Part shown: piece after piece, positions 5,588-6,683 of the stretch
Numbering within the stretch: position 1 is the first letter of the stretch
How the letters are laid out: each line of letters opens with the position of its first letter
NCBI GenBank assembly: GCA_934636065.1
Contig: CAKTZW010000102.1
Coordinates: forward strand, 1-6,683
From: an uncultured Labedella sp.
GTDB lineage: Bacteria > Actinomycetota > Actinomycetes > Actinomycetales > Microbacteriaceae
Length of the DNA: 6,683 nt
Reading direction: 5' to 3'
Notes under the pieces: generated by a model
Database searches by the model: none
Seen by the model: only the letters and a program-made list of their open reading frames with translations
Told to the model about the DNA's origin: nothing
Position numbers and translations under genes: made by a program

Positions 5588-5741
5588 AGGGTCAGGACGA
5601 GACAGCAGATTGGTGGTGCGAGGGCGATCTAACGGTAACGGGTCGGGGCGATGACAGCGGCATCGGGAGCGCACCATTGACATCGGCCCCGCCGGGGCGT
5701 GCCGGGTGTGAGGGAGCCCGCGGATGCCCCGAGCGGACGCG

Positions 5742-5747
5742 TACTGT
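5742..5747 (+). promoter_or_regulatory. Candidate -10 box for leaderless expression of the glycosyltransferase gene
   Basis: TACTGT fits the actinobacterial TANNNT pattern and ends 6 nt before GTG 5754, the spacing seen at leaderless actinobacterial genes. No clear -35 accompanies it. A competing reading puts the start at ATG 5724, with GGAG at 5713-5716 as Shine-Dalgarno 7 nt before it; the hexamer would then be inside the gene. Confidence 0.3.
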
Positions 5748-5753
5748 GGATGC

Positions 5754-6683
5754 GTGAGGGGAACACGACGGCACGGGGTGATCGCGCGGCTTCAACGGGC
5801 GGCTGCAGTCGCCAGACGGACTCTCCGGCGCAGCGTGGCGGAGACCGCTCGGGACCGCGTCCGGGCGGCACGCGGGCTTCTCCCGGCCGGTCGTCACTTC
5901 GCGCTGACGTGGGCCGTCACGGATCGGTTCGGCGGTATGACGGCGGCCCTCCTCGCCCGCACGCGTGCATTCGTTCGGCACGGCGGCGTCACCGTCGACA
6001 TCCTCACCTTCGACGAGCAGCCCGACTACCCCGCTCGGGAGCTCCGCCTGCGGGAGCGAGGCGAACTCGTCGACGGGATGCGACTGCTCAACCTGTTCGA
6101 CTGGTTGCGCGACCACGCACTCCCGGGCGGGTCGCTCCGCCTCGCCCGCCATCCCTTCACACCGCTCCCCACCGATCAGCCCGGGATCGGGGCCGACGGT
6201 TCCGCCCGCATCACCGAGTCGCGGCGCGGTGACGCCGTCCTCAGTCGCACCCGGTGGTCCGACGACGGGTCGGCGCCGCTGCAGACGGATCACTACCGGC
6301 TCGACGGGACGCTGCTCCTGAGCGATCGACGGGACCCGGAGCGCGGTCGACGCTCGCTCGTGCTGTGCGACGCGACGGGCGCACCCGTCCGGTCCTGGGG
6401 TCGCGTGTGGCACCTCTACGCCGCGTGGCTCGACCGGCTCACGGCTCGTCGGACGAGCTACCTCATCGTCGACAGCAAGACGGTCGCTCCCGTCGTCGCC
6501 GAGTACCGTCGTCGGCACATCACCTCCGTCCACCTCGTGCACGCCTCGCATCTCGTCGGCAGCGAGCGGCCCATCGGCAGGTTGCGCGACTCACGACGAC
6601 GCGTGTTCGAGAACCTCGAGGCTTTCGACGCCGTCGCGGTGCTGAGCGAGCGACAGCGCTCCGACATCGAGGCGCTGCTCGGC
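5754..6683 (+). CDS. TarM/TagE-like GT4 glycosyltransferase, N-terminal part (runs off the window)
   Basis: The 310 residues seen have no stop before the window ends. Family members (S. aureus TarM, B. subtilis TagE) transfer GlcNAc or glucose from a UDP-sugar onto wall teichoic acid polymers at the cytoplasmic side of the membrane. Seen: DRFGGMTAALLARTRAF (57-73), matching the 'GGMTSSMFNRSKEF' start of TarM; DILTFDEQPDY (82-92), matching 'DIVTFDYKGNY'; RLLNLFDWL (110-118); HYRLDGTLLLS in the DUF1975-like beta domain; VHLVHASH (259-266), replacing TarM's 'VIHVNHHE'; and FDAVAVLSERQRSDI (291-305), matching 'INGVIVLTEAQRLDI'. The nucleotide-binding C-terminal GT-B half is outside the window. 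An Arg-rich leader of about 45 residues precedes the first beta strand, whereas TarM starts about 17 residues before its GGM. The start is uncertain: GTG 5754 (chosen for the TACTGT box), ATG 5724 with GGAG, or GTG 5778. The acceptor and sugar cannot be told from sequence; the related accessory-Sec GtfA branch is an alternative. Confidence 0.82.
   Translation, partial: MRGTRRHGVIARLQRAAAVARRTLRRSVAETARDRVRAARGLLPAGRHFALTWAVTDRFGGMTAALLARTRAFVRHGGVTVDILTFDEQPDYPARELRLRERGELVDGMRLLNLFDWLRDHALPGGSLRLARHPFTPLPTDQPGIGADGSARITESRRGDAVLSRTRWSDDGSAPLQTDHYRLDGTLLLSDRRDPERGRRSLVLCDATGAPVRSWGRVWHLYAAWLDRLTARRTSYLIVDSKTVAPVVAEYRRRHITSVHLVHASHLVGSERPIGRLRDSRRRVFENLEAFDAVAVLSERQRSDIEALLG

Noticed and set aside
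2331..5654. Very long plus-strand open frame antisense to glgX
   Set aside because: It is stop-free because of the GC-rich codon use of glgX on the opposite strand. It crosses the repeat-rich intergenic region, has no recognisable domain and is highly biased towards Arg and Val.
5677..5682. Perfect TTGACA hexamer upstream of the glycosyltransferase
   Set aside because: No -10-like hexamer occurs 16-18 nt downstream; that stretch is a GCCCC-GCC-GGGGC hairpin (5686-5698). It is probably coincidental.
5699..6232. Alternative plus-strand frame near the start of the glycosyltransferase
   Set aside because: The product is almost all Arg, Ala, Pro and Gly and is out of frame with the TarM-like motifs.
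5592..6551. Minus-strand open frame of about 319 codons opposite the glycosyltransferase
   Set aside because: The plus-strand frame over the same bases matches TarM/TagE blocks along its length, while the minus-strand product has no recognisable feature.

Overview
The window is GC-rich. It shows C/G-ending codons, GTG starts and strong antisense open frames, all typical of an actinobacterium. The protein flavour suggests Microbacteriaceae or a close relative, but this is an impression from composition and gene content, not a demonstrated placement.

Layout. Positions 1-240 are non-coding and hold a regulatory-looking array: five TTGAG-like half-sites at an exact 11-bp period, with a sixth displaced. 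The array lies upstream of four same-strand genes (241-810, 895-1482, 1488-2141, 2152-3183). All four encode proteins with a basic N-terminus, one hydrophobic segment and an A-[YTF]-[WL]-x-x junction. This is the SipW-type ('alternate') signal peptide used by TasA/camelysin-like exported proteins. The first two are clear paralogs, the third is a diverged TasA-like protein, and the fourth is larger, cysteine-rich and unrecognised. A hairpin separates gene 1 from genes 2-4, which are nearly contiguous (gaps of 5 and 10 nt). The simplest reading is an exported surface or matrix fibre operon: two related major subunits plus two accessory subunits. No dedicated SipW-like signal peptidase gene is in the window.

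Positions 3184-3371 separate the operon from a convergent gene and are unusually structured. They hold a 16-bp tandem repeat, a 60-bp near-perfect palindrome (24 of 27 positions pair) and a G-tract region that contains a perfect 15-bp tandem duplication. The convergent gene (3372-5576, minus) is a full-length glycogen debranching enzyme, GlgX, with all GH13 catalytic residues.

Diverging from glgX, and running off the right edge, is the N-terminal 310 residues of a TarM/TagE-type GT4 glycosyltransferase (5754-6683, plus), the family that glycosylates wall teichoic acids. The three units (exported-protein operon, glycogen enzyme, envelope glycosyltransferase) need not be functionally linked. 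The first and third both concern the cell surface.
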